A DNA stretch of 64,000 nt from Parapristionchus giblindavisi (taxonomy: Eukaryota > Nematoda > Chromadorea > Rhabditida > Diplogasteridae). The first letter of the stretch is position 1. Each line of letters starts with the position of its first letter. The DNA is taken from NCBI GenBank assembly GCA_943737045.1, contig CALSFV010000046.1, positions 434,001-498,000 on the forward strand, read 5' to 3'. The notes below the pieces were generated by a model. The model saw only the letters and a program-made list of their open reading frames with translations. It was not told the DNA's origin and ran no database searches. Both the position numbers and the translations under genes were made by a program. Below, one piece after another: positions 51,614-63,182 of the stretch.

Positions 51614-53598
51614 ACTTGTGAAATGTGAAAATGGCAATGAAACCTATCTTGTCGTATACCCAACGAAAGAGCAAAAAAATCTGAATACGATACACTTTTC
51701 CATTCCTGAAAAGCGGTCACATATGCCAAAATGCTAGATTATCTTCCAGTACTCTTTGCATTTTCGCTACAAAACAAATTCATGACAAGTCAAATTGTCA
51801 ACGATACTAATCGTGTCATATACCATGTGAAAGAGAAAAAAATTCTGAATCGTACACACTTCAGCTCCTGTCGAACCGTATTATTTTACAGTCGCGACAA
51901 TGGCCGAAGTACAAAAGTAGCTTTTACTCTTATATGATAAAAATTACTTGTGAAATGTGAAAATGGCAATGAAACCTATCTTGTCGTATACCCAACGAAA
52001 GAGCAAAAAAATCTGAATACGATACACTTTTCCATTCCTGAACAGCGGTCACATAGTCCAAAACGCTAAATTATCTTCCAGTACTCTTTGCATTTTCGCT
52101 ACAAAACAATTCATGACAAGTCAAATTGTCAACGATACTAATCGTGTCATATACCATGTGAAAGAGAAAAAAAAATTCTGAATCGTACACTCTTCAGCTC
52201 ATGTCGAACCGTATTATTTTACGGTCGACACAATGGCCGAAGTACAAAAGTAGCTTTTACTCTTATATGATAAAAATTACTTGTGAAATGTGAAAATGGC
52301 AACGATACCTATCGTGTCGCATGCCATGTGAAAGAGCAAAAAAAATCTGAATACGATACACTTTTCCATTCCTGAAAAGAGGTCACATATGCCAAAATGC
52401 TAAATTATCTTCCAGTACTCTTTGCATTATCGCTACAAAACAATTCATGACAAGTCAAATTATCAACGATACTAATCGTGTCATATTCCATGTGAAAGAG
52501 AAAAAAATTCTGAATCGTACACTCTTCAGCTCATGTCGAACCGTATTATTTTACGGTCGACACAATGACCGAAGTACAAAAGTAGCTTTTACTCTTATAT
52601 GATAAAAATTACTTGTGAAATGTGAAAATGGCAACGATACCTATCGTGTCGTATACCATGTGAAAGAGTAAAAAAATCTGAATACGATACACTTTTCCAT
52701 TCCTGAAAAGCGGTCACATATGCCAAAATGCTAAATTATCTTCCAGTACTCTTTGCATTTTCGCTACAAAACAATTCATGACAAGTCAAATTGTCAACGA
52801 TACTAATCGTGTCATATACCATGTGAAAGAGAAAAAATGCTGAATCGTACACACTTCAGCTCCTGTCTAACCGTATTATTTTACAGTCGCGAAAATGGCC
52901 GAAGTACAAAAGTAGCTTTTACTCTTATATGATAAAAATTACTTGTGAAATGTGAAAATGGCAATGAAACCTATCGTGTCGTATACCATGTGAAAGAGCA
53001 AAAAAATCTGAATACGATACACTTTTCCATTCCTGAAAAGCGGTCACATATTCAAAATGCTAAATTATCTTCCAGTACTCTTTGCATTTTCGCTACAAAA
53101 CAATTCATGACAAGTCAAATTATCAACGATACTAATCGTGTCATATACCATGTGAAAGAGAAAAAAATTCTGAATCGTACACTCTTCAGCTCATGTCGAA
53201 CCGTATTATTTTACGGTTACACAATGACCGAAGTACAAAAGTAGCTTTTACTCTTATATGATAAAAATTACTTGTGAAATGTGAAAATGGCAACGATACC
53301 TATCGTGTCGTATACCATGTGAAAGAGTAAAAAATCTGAATACGATACACTTTTCCATTCCTGAAAAGAGGTCACATATGCCAAAATGCTAAATTATCTT
53401 CCAGTACTCTTTGCATTATCGCTACAAAACAATTCATGACAAGTCAAATTATCAACGATACTAATCGTGTCATATTCCATGTGAAAGAGAAAAAATGCTG
53501 AATCGTACACACTTCAGCTCCTGTCTAACCGTATTATTTTACAGTCGCGACAATGGCCGAAGTACAAAAGTAGCTTTTACTCTTATATGATAAAAATT
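51614..53598 (+). repeat. 6-monomer higher-order repeat, copy 1 (1985 bp)
   Basis: The units are H (51614), B with 'catagtccaaaacgc' (51946), D with 'catattcc' (52279), C with 'aaaaaatgctg' (52611), E with 'catattcaaaatg' and 'cggttacac' (52941), and a C/D mosaic (53270). The last unit ends with a 'gctcctgtctaacc' and TCGCGA tail, unlike its counterpart at 55253, so it is recombinant. Confidence 0.9.
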
Positions 53599-55582
53599 AC
53601 TTGTGAAATGTGAAAATGGCAATGAAACCTATCTTGTCGTATACCCAACGAAAGAGCAAAAAAATCTGAATACGATACACTTTTCCATTCCTGAAAAGCG
53701 GTCACATATGCCAAAATGCTAGATTATCTTCCAGTACTCTTTGCATTTTCGCTACAAAACAAATTCATGACAAGTCAAATTGTCAACGATACTAATCGTG
53801 TCATATACCATGTGAAAGAGAAAAAAATTCTGAATCGTACACACTTCAGCTCCTGTCGAACCGTATTATTTTACAGTCGCGACAATGGCCGAAGTACAAA
53901 AGTAGCTTTTACTCTTATATGATAAAAATTACTTGTGAAATGTGAAAATGGCAATGAAACCTATCTTGTCGTATACCCAACGAAAGAGCAAAAAAATCTG
54001 AATACGATACACTTTTCCATTCCTGAACAGCGGTCACATAGTCCAAAACGCTAAATTATCTTCCAGTACTCTTTGCATTTTCGCTACAAAACAATTCATG
54101 ACAAGTCAAATTGTCAACGATACTAATCGTGTCATATACCATGTGAAAGAGAAAAAAAATTCTGAATCGTACACTCTTCAGCTCATGTCGAACCGTATTA
54201 TTTTACGGTCGACACAATGGCCGAAGTACAAAAGTAGCTTTTACTCTTATATGATAAAAATTACTTGTGAAATGTGAAAATGGCAACGATACCTATCGTG
54301 TCGCATACCATGTGAAAGAGCAAAAAAAATCTGAATACGATACACTTTTCCATTCCTGAAAAGAGGTCACATATGCCAAAATGCTAAATTATCTTCCAGT
54401 ACTCTTTGCATTATCGCTACAAAACAATTCATGACAAGTCAAATTATCAACGATACTAATCGTGTCATATTCCATGTGAAAGAGAAAAAAATTCTGAATC
54501 GTACACTCTTCAGCTCATGTCGAACCGTATTATTTTACGGTCGACACAATGACCGAAGTACAAAAGTAGCTTTTACTCTTATATGATAAAAATTACTTGT
54601 GAAATGTGAAAATGGCAACGATACCTATCGTGTCGTATACCATGTGAAAGAGAAAAAAATCTGAATACGATACACTTTTCCATTCCTGAAAAGCGGTCAC
54701 ATATGCCAAAATGCTAAATTATCTTCCAGTACTCTTTGCATTTTCGCTACAAAACAATTCATGACAAGTCAAATTGTCAACGATACTAATCGTGTCATAT
54801 ACCATGTGAAAGAGAAAAAATGCTGAATCGTACACACTTCAGCTCCTGTCTAACCGTATTATTTTACAGTCGCGAAAATGGCCGAAGTACAAAAGTAGCT
54901 TTTACTCTTATATGATAAAAATTACTTGTGAAATGTGAAAATGGCAATGAAACCTATCGTGTCGTATACCATGTGAAAGAGCAAAAAAATCTGAATACGA
55001 TACACTTTTCCATTCCTGAAAAGCGGTCACATATTCAAAATGCTAAATTATCTTCCAGTACTCTTTGCATTTTCGCTACAAAACAATTCATGACAAGTCA
55101 AATTATCAACGATACTAATCGTGTCATATACCATGTGAAAGAGAAAAAAATTCTGAATCGTACACTCTTCAGCTCATGTCGAACCGTATTATTTTACGGT
55201 TACACAATGACCGAAGTACAAAAGTAGCTTTTACTCTTATATGATAAAAATTACTTGTGAAATGTGAAAATGGCAACGATACCTATCGTGTCGTATACCA
55301 TGTGAAAGAGTAAAAAATCTGAATACGATACACTTTTCCATTCCTGAAAAGAGGTCACATATGCCAAAATGCTAAATTATCTTCCAGTACTCTTTGCATT
55401 ATCGCTACAAAACAATTCATGACAAGTCAAATTATCAACGATACTAATCGTGTCATATTCCATGTGAAAGAGAAAAAAATTCTGAATCGTACACTCTTCA
55501 GCTCATGTCGAACCGTATTATTTTACGGTCGACACAATGACCGAAGTACAAAAGTAGCTTTTACTCTTATATGATAAAAATT
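53599..55582 (+). repeat. 6-monomer higher-order repeat, copy 2 (1984 bp)
   Basis: The units are H (53599), B (53931), D (54263), C (54595), E (54924) and C/D mosaic (55253). It matches copy 1 in the rare markers 'catagtccaaaacgc' and 'catattcaaaatg'. The last three units then start a shorter series that continues to 58221. Confidence 0.9.
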
Positions 55583-58221
55583 ACTTGTGAAATGTGAAAA
55601 TGGCAACGATACCTATCGTGTCGTATACCATGTGAAAGAGTAAAAAAATCTGAATACGATACACTTTTCCATTCCTGAAAAGCGGTCACATATGCCAAAA
55701 TGCTAAATTATCTTCCAGTACTCTTTGCATTTTCGCTACAAAACAATTCATGACAAGTCAAATTGTCAACGATACTAATCGTGTCATATACCATGTGAAA
55801 GAGAAAAAATGCTGAATCGTACACACTTCAGCTCCTGTCTAACCGTATTATTTTACAGTCGCGAAAATGGCCGAAGTACAAAAGTAGCTTTTACTCTTAT
55901 ATGATAAAAATTACTTGTGAAATGTGAAAATGGCAATGAAACCTATCGTGTCGTATACCATGTGAAAGAGCAAAAAAATCTGAATACGATACACTTTTCC
56001 ATTCCTGAAAAGCGGTCACATATGCCAAAATGCTAAATTATCTTCCAGTACTCTTTGCATTTTCGCTACAAAACAATTCATGACAAGTCAAATTATCAAC
56101 GATACTAATCGTGTCATATACCATGTGAAAGAGAAAAAAATTCTGAATCGTACACTCTTCAGCTCATGTCGAACCGTATTATTTTACGGTTACACAATGA
56201 CCGAAGTACAAAAGTAGCTTTTACTCTTATATGATAAAAATTACTTGTGAAATGTGAAAATGGCAACGATACCTATCGTGTCGTATACCATGTGAAAGAG
56301 TAAAAAATCTGAATACGATACACTTTTCCATTCCTGAAAAGAGGTCACATATGCCAAAATGCTAAATTATCTTCCAGTACTCTTTGCATTATCGCTACAA
56401 AACAATTCATGACAAGTCAAATTATCAACGATACTAATCGTGTCATATTCCATGTGAAAGAGAAAAAAATTCTGAATCGTACACTCTTCAGCTCATGTCG
56501 AACCGTATTATTTTACGGTCGACACAATGACCGAAGTACAAAAGTAGCTTTTACTCTTATATGATAAAAATTACTTGTGAAATGTGAAAATGGCAACGAT
56601 ACCTATCGTGTCGTATACCATGTGAAAGAGTAAAAAAATCTGAATACGATACACTTTTCCATTCCTGAAAAGCGGTCACATATGCCAAAATGCTAAATTA
56701 TCTTCCAGTACTCTTTGCATTTTCGCTACAAAACAATTCATGACAAGTCAAATTGTCAACGATACTAATCGTGTCATATACCATGTGAAAGAGAAAAAAT
56801 GCTGAATCGTACACACTTCAGCTCCTGTCTAACCGTATTATTTTACAGTCGCGAAAATGGCCGAAGTACAAAAGTAGCTTTTACTCTTATATGATAAAAA
56901 TTACTTGTGAAATGTGAAAATGGCAATGAAACCTATCGTGTCGTATACCATGTGAAAGAGCAAAAAAATCTGAATACGATACACTTTTCCATTCCTGAAA
57001 AGCGGTCACATATTCAAAATGCTAAATTATCTTCCAGTACTCTTTGCATTTTCGCTACAAAACAATTCATGACAAGTCAAATTATCAACGATACTAATCG
57101 TGTCATATACCATGTGAAAGAGAAAAAAATTCTGAATCGTACACTCTTCAGCTCATGTCGAACCGTATTATTTTACGGTTACACAATGACCGAAGTACAA
57201 AAGTAGCTTTTACTCTTATATGATAAAAATTACTTGTGAAATGTGAAAATGGCAACGATACCTATCGTGTCGTATACCATGTGAAAGAGTAAAAAATCTG
57301 AATACGATACACTTTTCCATTCCTGAAAAGAGGTCACATATGCCAAAATGCTAAATTATCTTCCAGTACTCTTTGCATTATCGCTACAAAACAATTCATG
57401 ACAAGTCAAATTATCAACGATACTAATCGTGTCATATTCCATGTGAAAGAGAAAAAAATTCTGAATCGTACACTCTTCAGCTCATGTCGAACCGTATTAT
57501 TTTACGGTCGACACAATGACCGAAGTACAAAAGTAGCTTTTACTCTTATATGATAAAAATTACTTGTGAAATGTGAAAATGGCAACGATACCTATCGTGT
57601 CGTATACCATGTGAAAGAGTAAAAAAATCTGAATACGATACACTTTTCCATTCCTGAAAAGCGGTCACATATGCCAAAATGCTAAATTATCTTCCAGTAC
57701 TCTTTGCATTTTCGCTACAAAACAATTCATGACAAGTCAAATTGTCAACGATACTAATCGTGTCATATACCATGTGAAAGAGAAAAAATGCTGAATCGTA
57801 CACACTTCAGCTCCTGTCTAACCGTATTATTTTACAGTCGCGAAAATGGCCGAAGTACAAAAGTAGCTTTTACTCTTATATGATAAAAATTACTTGTGAA
57901 ATGTGAAAATGGCAATGAAACCTATCGTGTCGTATACCATGTGAAAGAGCAAAAAAATCTGAATACGATACACTTTTCCATTCCTGAAAAGCGGTCACAT
58001 ATGCCAAAATGCTAAATTATCTTCCAGTACTCTTTGCATTTTCGCTACAAAACAATTCATGACAAGTCAAATTATCAACGATACTAATCGTGTCATATAC
58101 CATGTGAAAGAGAAAAAAATTCTGAATCGTACACTCTTCAGCTCATGTCGAACCGTATTATTTTACGGTTACACAATGACCGAAGTACAAAAGTAGCTTT
58201 TACTCTTATATGATAAAAATT
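54595..58221 (+). repeat. 3-monomer units C-E-C/D with alternating E subtype
   Basis: C-E-C/D triplets lie at 54595-55582, 55583-56572 and 56573-57561, followed by C-E at 57562-58221. The E units alternate between 'catattcaaaatg' (54924, 56903) and 'catatgccaaaatg' (55913, 57892), so the true period is six monomers, about 1.98 kb. All four E units share the shortened 'cggttacacaatg' tail. Units are 329-330 bp because of shorter A-runs, that tail and, in the first E subtype, one more missing base. Confidence 0.9.
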
Positions 58222-59211
58222 ACTTGTGAAATGTGAAAATGGCAACGATACCTATCGTGTCGTATACCATGTGAAAGAGTAAAAAATCTGAATACGATAC
58301 ACTTTTCCATTCCTGAAAAGCGGTCACATATGCCAAAATGCTAAATTATCTTCCAGTACTCTTTGCATTTTCGCTACAAAACAATTCATGACAAGTCAAA
58401 TTGTCAACGATACTAATCGTGTCATATACCATGTGAAAGAGAAAAAAATTCTGAATCGTACACAATTCAGCTCCTGTCGAACCGTATTATTTTACAGTCG
58501 CGACAATGGCCGAAGTACAAAAGTAGCTTTTACTCTTATATGATAAAAATTACTTGTGAAATGTGAAAATGGCAACGATACCTATCGTGTCGTATACCAT
58601 GTGAAAGAGCAAAAAAATCTGAATACGATACACTTTTCCATTCCTGAAAAGCGGTCACATATGCCAAAATGCTAAATTATCTTCCAGTACTCTTTGCATT
58701 TTCGCTACAAAACAATTCATGACAAGTCAAATTATCAACGATACTAATCGTGTCATATACCATGTGAAAGAGAAAAAAATTCTGAATCGTACACTCTTCA
58801 GCTCATGTCGAACCGTATTATTTTACGGTTACACAATGACCGAAGTACAAAAGTAGCTTTTACTCTTATATGATAAAAATTACTTGTGAAATGTGAAAAT
58901 GGCAACGATACCTATCGTGTCGTATACAATGTGAAAGAGTAAAAAATCTGAATACGATACACTTTTCCATTCCTGAAAAGCGGTCACATATGCCAAAATG
59001 CTAAATTATCTTCCAGTACTCTTTGCATTTTCGCTACAAAACAATTCATGACAAGTCAAATTGTCAACGATACTAATCGTGTCATATACCATGTGAAAGA
59101 GAAAAAAATTCTGAATCGTACACAATTCAGCTCCTGTCGAACCGTATTATTTTACAGTCGCGACAATGGCCGAAGTACAAAAGTAGCTTTTACTCTTATA
59201 TGATAAAAATT
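58222..59211 (+). repeat. Bridge of three monomers between two higher-order patterns
   Basis: The units at 58222 and 58882 are C with 'acacaattcagctcc' and a TCGCGA tail. The unit at 58552 between them is an E-like mosaic with 'caacgatacc', 'agcaaaaaaa' and the 'cggttacac' tail. 'tatacaatg' at 58923-58931 is a private change in the third. Confidence 0.88.
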
Positions 59212-62200
59212 ACTTGTGAAATGTGAAAATGGCAACGATACCTATCGTGTCGCATACCATGTGAAAGAGCAAAAAAAATCTGAATACGATACAGTTTTCC
59301 ATTCCTGAAAAGAGGTCACATAGGCCAAAATGCTAAATTATCTTCCAGTACTCTTTGCATTTTCGCTACAAAACAATTCATGACAAGTCAAATTATCAAC
59401 GATACTAATCGTGTCATATACCATGTGAAAGAGAAAAAAATTCTGAATCGTACACTCTTCAGCTCATGTCGAACCGTATTATTTTACGGTCGACACAATG
59501 ACCGAAGTACAAAAGTAGCTTTTACTCTTATATGATAAAAATTACTTGCGAAATGTGAAAATGGCAACGATACCTATCGTGTCGTATACCATGTGAAAGA
59601 GTAAAAAAATCTGAATACGATACACTTTTCCATTCCTGAAAAGCGGTCACATATGCCAAAATGCTAAATTATCTTCCAGTACTCTTTGCATTTTCGCTAC
59701 AAAACAATTCATGACAAGTCAAATTGTCAACGATACTAATCGTGTCATATACCATGTGAAAGAGAAAAAAATTCTGAATCGTACACTCTTCAGCTCATGT
59801 CGAACCGTATTATTTTACGGTCGACACAATGACCGAAGTACAAAAGTAGCTTTTACTCTTATATGATAAAAATTACTTGTGAAATGTGAAAATGGCAACG
59901 ATACCTATCGTGTCGTATACCATGTGAAAGAGTAAAAAATCTGAATACGATACACTTTTCCATTCCTGAAAAGCGGTCACATATGCCAAAATGCTAAATT
60001 ATCTTCCAGTACTCTTTGCATTTTCGCTACAAAACAATTCATGACAAGTCAAATTGTCAACGATACTAATCGTGTCATATACCATGTGAAAGAGAAAAAA
60101 ATTCTGAATCGTACACAATTCAGCTCCTGTCGAACCGTATTATTTTACAGTCGCGACAATGGCCGAAGTACAAAAGTAGCTTTTACTCTTATATGATAAA
60201 AATTACTTGTGAAATGTGAAAATGGCAACGATACCTATCGTGTCGCATACCATGTGAAAGAGCAAAAAAAATCTGAATACGATACAGTTTTCCATTCCTG
60301 AAAAGAGGTCACATAGGCCAAAATGCTAAATTATCTTCCAGTACTCTTTGCATTTTCGCTACAAAACAATTCATGACAAGTCAAATTATGAACGATACTA
60401 ATCGTGTCATATACCATGTGAAAGAGAAAAAAATTCTGAATCGTACACTCTTCAGCTCATGTCGAACCGTATTATTTTACGGTCGACACAATGACCGAAG
60501 TACAAAAGTAGCTTTTACTCTTATATGATAAAAATTACTTGCGAAATGTGAAAATGGCAACGATACCTATCGTGTCGTATACCATGTGAAAGAGTAAAAA
60601 AATCTGAATACGATACACTTTTCCATTCCTGAAAAGCGGTCACATATGCCAAAATGCTAAATTATCTTCCAGTACTCTTTGCATTTTCGCTACAAAACAA
60701 TTCATGACAAGTCAAATTGTCAACGATACTAATCGTGTCATATACCATGTGAAAGAGAAAAAAATTCTGAATCGTACACTCTTCAGCTCATGTCGAACCG
60801 TATTATTTTACGGTCGACACAATGACCGAAGTACAAAAGTAGCTTTTACTCTTATATGATAAAAATTACTTGTGAAATGTGAAAATGGCAACGATACCTA
60901 TCGTGTCGTATACCATGTGAAAGAGTAAAAAATCTGAATACGATACACTTTTCCATTCCTGAAAAGCGGTCACATATGCCAAAATGCTAAATTATCTTCC
61001 AGTACTCTTTGCATTTTCGCTACAAAACAATTCATGACAAGTCAAATTGTCAACGATACTAATCGTGTCATATACCATGTGAAAGAGAAAAAATTCTGAA
61101 TCGTACACAATTCAGCTCCTGTCGAACCGTATTATTTTACAGTCGCGACAATGGCCGAAGTACAAAAGTAGCTTTTACTCTTATATGATAAAAATTACTT
61201 GTGAAATGTGAAAATGGCAACGATACCTATCGTGTCGCATACCATGTGAAAGAGCAAAAAAAATCTGAATACGATACAGTTTTCCATTCCTGAAAAGAGG
61301 TCACATAGGCCAAAATGCTAAATTATCTTCCAGTACTCTTTGCATTTTCGCTACAAAACAATTCATGACAAGTCAAATTATGAACGATACTAATCGTGTC
61401 ATATACCATGTGAAAGAGAAAAAAATTCTGAATCGTACACTCTTCAGCTCATGTCGAACCGTATTATTTTACGGTCGACACAATGACCGAAGTACAAAAG
61501 TAGCTTTTACTCTTATATGATAAAAATTACTTGCGAAATGTGAAAATGGCAACGATACCTATCGTGTCGTATACCATGTGAAAGAGTAAAAAAATCTGAA
61601 TACGATACACTTTTCCATTCCTGAAAAGCGGTCACATATGCCAAAATGCTAAATTATCTTCCAGTACTCTTTGCATTTTCGCTACAAAACAATTCATGAC
61701 AAGTCAAATTGTCAACGATACTAATCGTGTCATATACCATGTGAAAGAGAAAAAAATTCTGAATCGTACACTCTTCAGCTCATGTCGAACCGTATTATTT
61801 TACGGTCGACACAATGACCGAAGTACAAAAGTAGCTTTTACTCTTATATGATAAAAATTACTTGTGAAATGTGAAAATGGCAACGATACCTATCGTGTCG
61901 TATACCATGTGAAAGAGTAAAAAATCTGAATACGATACACTTTTCCATTCCTGAAAAGCGGTCACATATGCCAAAATGCTAAATTATCTTCCAGTACTCT
62001 TTGCATTTTCGCTACAAAACAATTCATGACAAGTCAAATTGTCAACGATACTAATCGTGTCATATACCATGTGAAAGAGAAAAAAATTCTGAATCGTACA
62101 CAATTCAGCTCCTGTCGAACCGTATTATTTTACAGTCGCGACAATGGCCGAAGTACAAAAGTAGCTTTTACTCTTATATGATAAAAATTACTTGTGAAAT

Positions 62201-63182
62201 GTGAAAATGGCAACGATACCTATCGTGTCGCATACCATGTGAAAGAGCAAAAAAAATCTGAATACGATACAGTTTTCCATTCCTGAAAAGAGGTCACATA
62301 GGCCAAAATGCTAAATTATCTTCCAGTACTCTTTGCATTTTCGCTACAAAACAATTCATGACAAGTCAAATTATGAACGATACTAATCGTGTCATATACC
62401 ATGTGAAAGAGAAAAAAATTCTGAATCGTACACTCTTCAGCTCATGTCGAACCGTATTATTTTACGGTCGACACAATGACCGAAGTACAAAAGTAGCTTT
62501 TACTCTTATATGATAAAAATTACTTGCGAAATGTGAAAATGGCAACGATACCTATCGTGTCGTATACCATGTGAAAGAGTAAAAAAATCTGAATACGATA
62601 CACTTTTCCATTCCTGAAAAGCGGTCACATATGCCAAAATGCTAAATTATCTTCCAGTACTCTTTGCATTTTCGCTACAAAACAATTCATGACAAGTCAA
62701 ATTGTCAACGATACTAATCGTGTCATATACCATGTGAAAGAGAAAAAAATTCTGAATCGTACACTCTTCAGCTCATGTCGAACCGTATTATTTTACGGTC
62801 GACACAATGACCGAAGTACAAAAGTAGCTTTTACTCTTATATGATAAAAATTACTTGTGAAATGTGAAAATGGCAACGATACCTATCGTGTCGTATACCA
62901 TGTGAAAGAGTAAAAAATCTGAATACGATACACTTTTCCATTCCTGAAAAGCGGTCACATATGCCAAAATGCTAAATTATCTTCCAGTACTCTTTGCATT
63001 TTCGCTACAAAACAATTCATGACAAGTCAAATTGTCAACGATACTAATCGTGTCATATACCATGTGAAAGAGAAAAAAATTCTGAATCGTACACAATTCA
63101 GCTCCTGTCGAACCGTATTATTTTACAGTCGCGACAATGGCCGAAGTACAAAAGTAGCTTTTACTCTTATATGATAAAAATT
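59212..63182 (+). repeat. Four tandem 3-monomer higher-order repeats (~993 bp)
   Basis: Copies occupy 59212-60204, 60205-61196, 61197-62189 and 62190-63182 (993, 992, 993 and 993 bp). Each is D ('gtcgcatacc', 'acagttttcc', 'agaggtc'), then C beginning 'acttgcgaaatg' with a GTCGAC tail, then C with 'gagtaaaaaatctg', 'acacaattcag' and a TCGCGA tail. 'acttgcg' appears once per copy and nowhere else. 'attatgaacg' is in copies 2-4 but copy 1 has 'attatcaacg', so the change arose within the series and spread. Confidence 0.95.

Noticed and set aside
42459..53922. Recurrent 68-codon open frames beginning MLDYLPVLFAF (42459, 44777, 45109, 46103, 47759, 51731, 53716)
   Set aside because: They exist only because the extra A in class H monomers bridges two frames. 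The same satellite text without that base has stops, and there is no codon bias or conserved domain.
52945..57206. Recurrent 99-codon open frames (52945, 54928, 56907)
   Set aside because: They arise only in E monomers with the 'catattcaaaatg' change and the shortened tail. They lie wholly inside satellite units, and the paired E subtype without that change does not carry the full frame.
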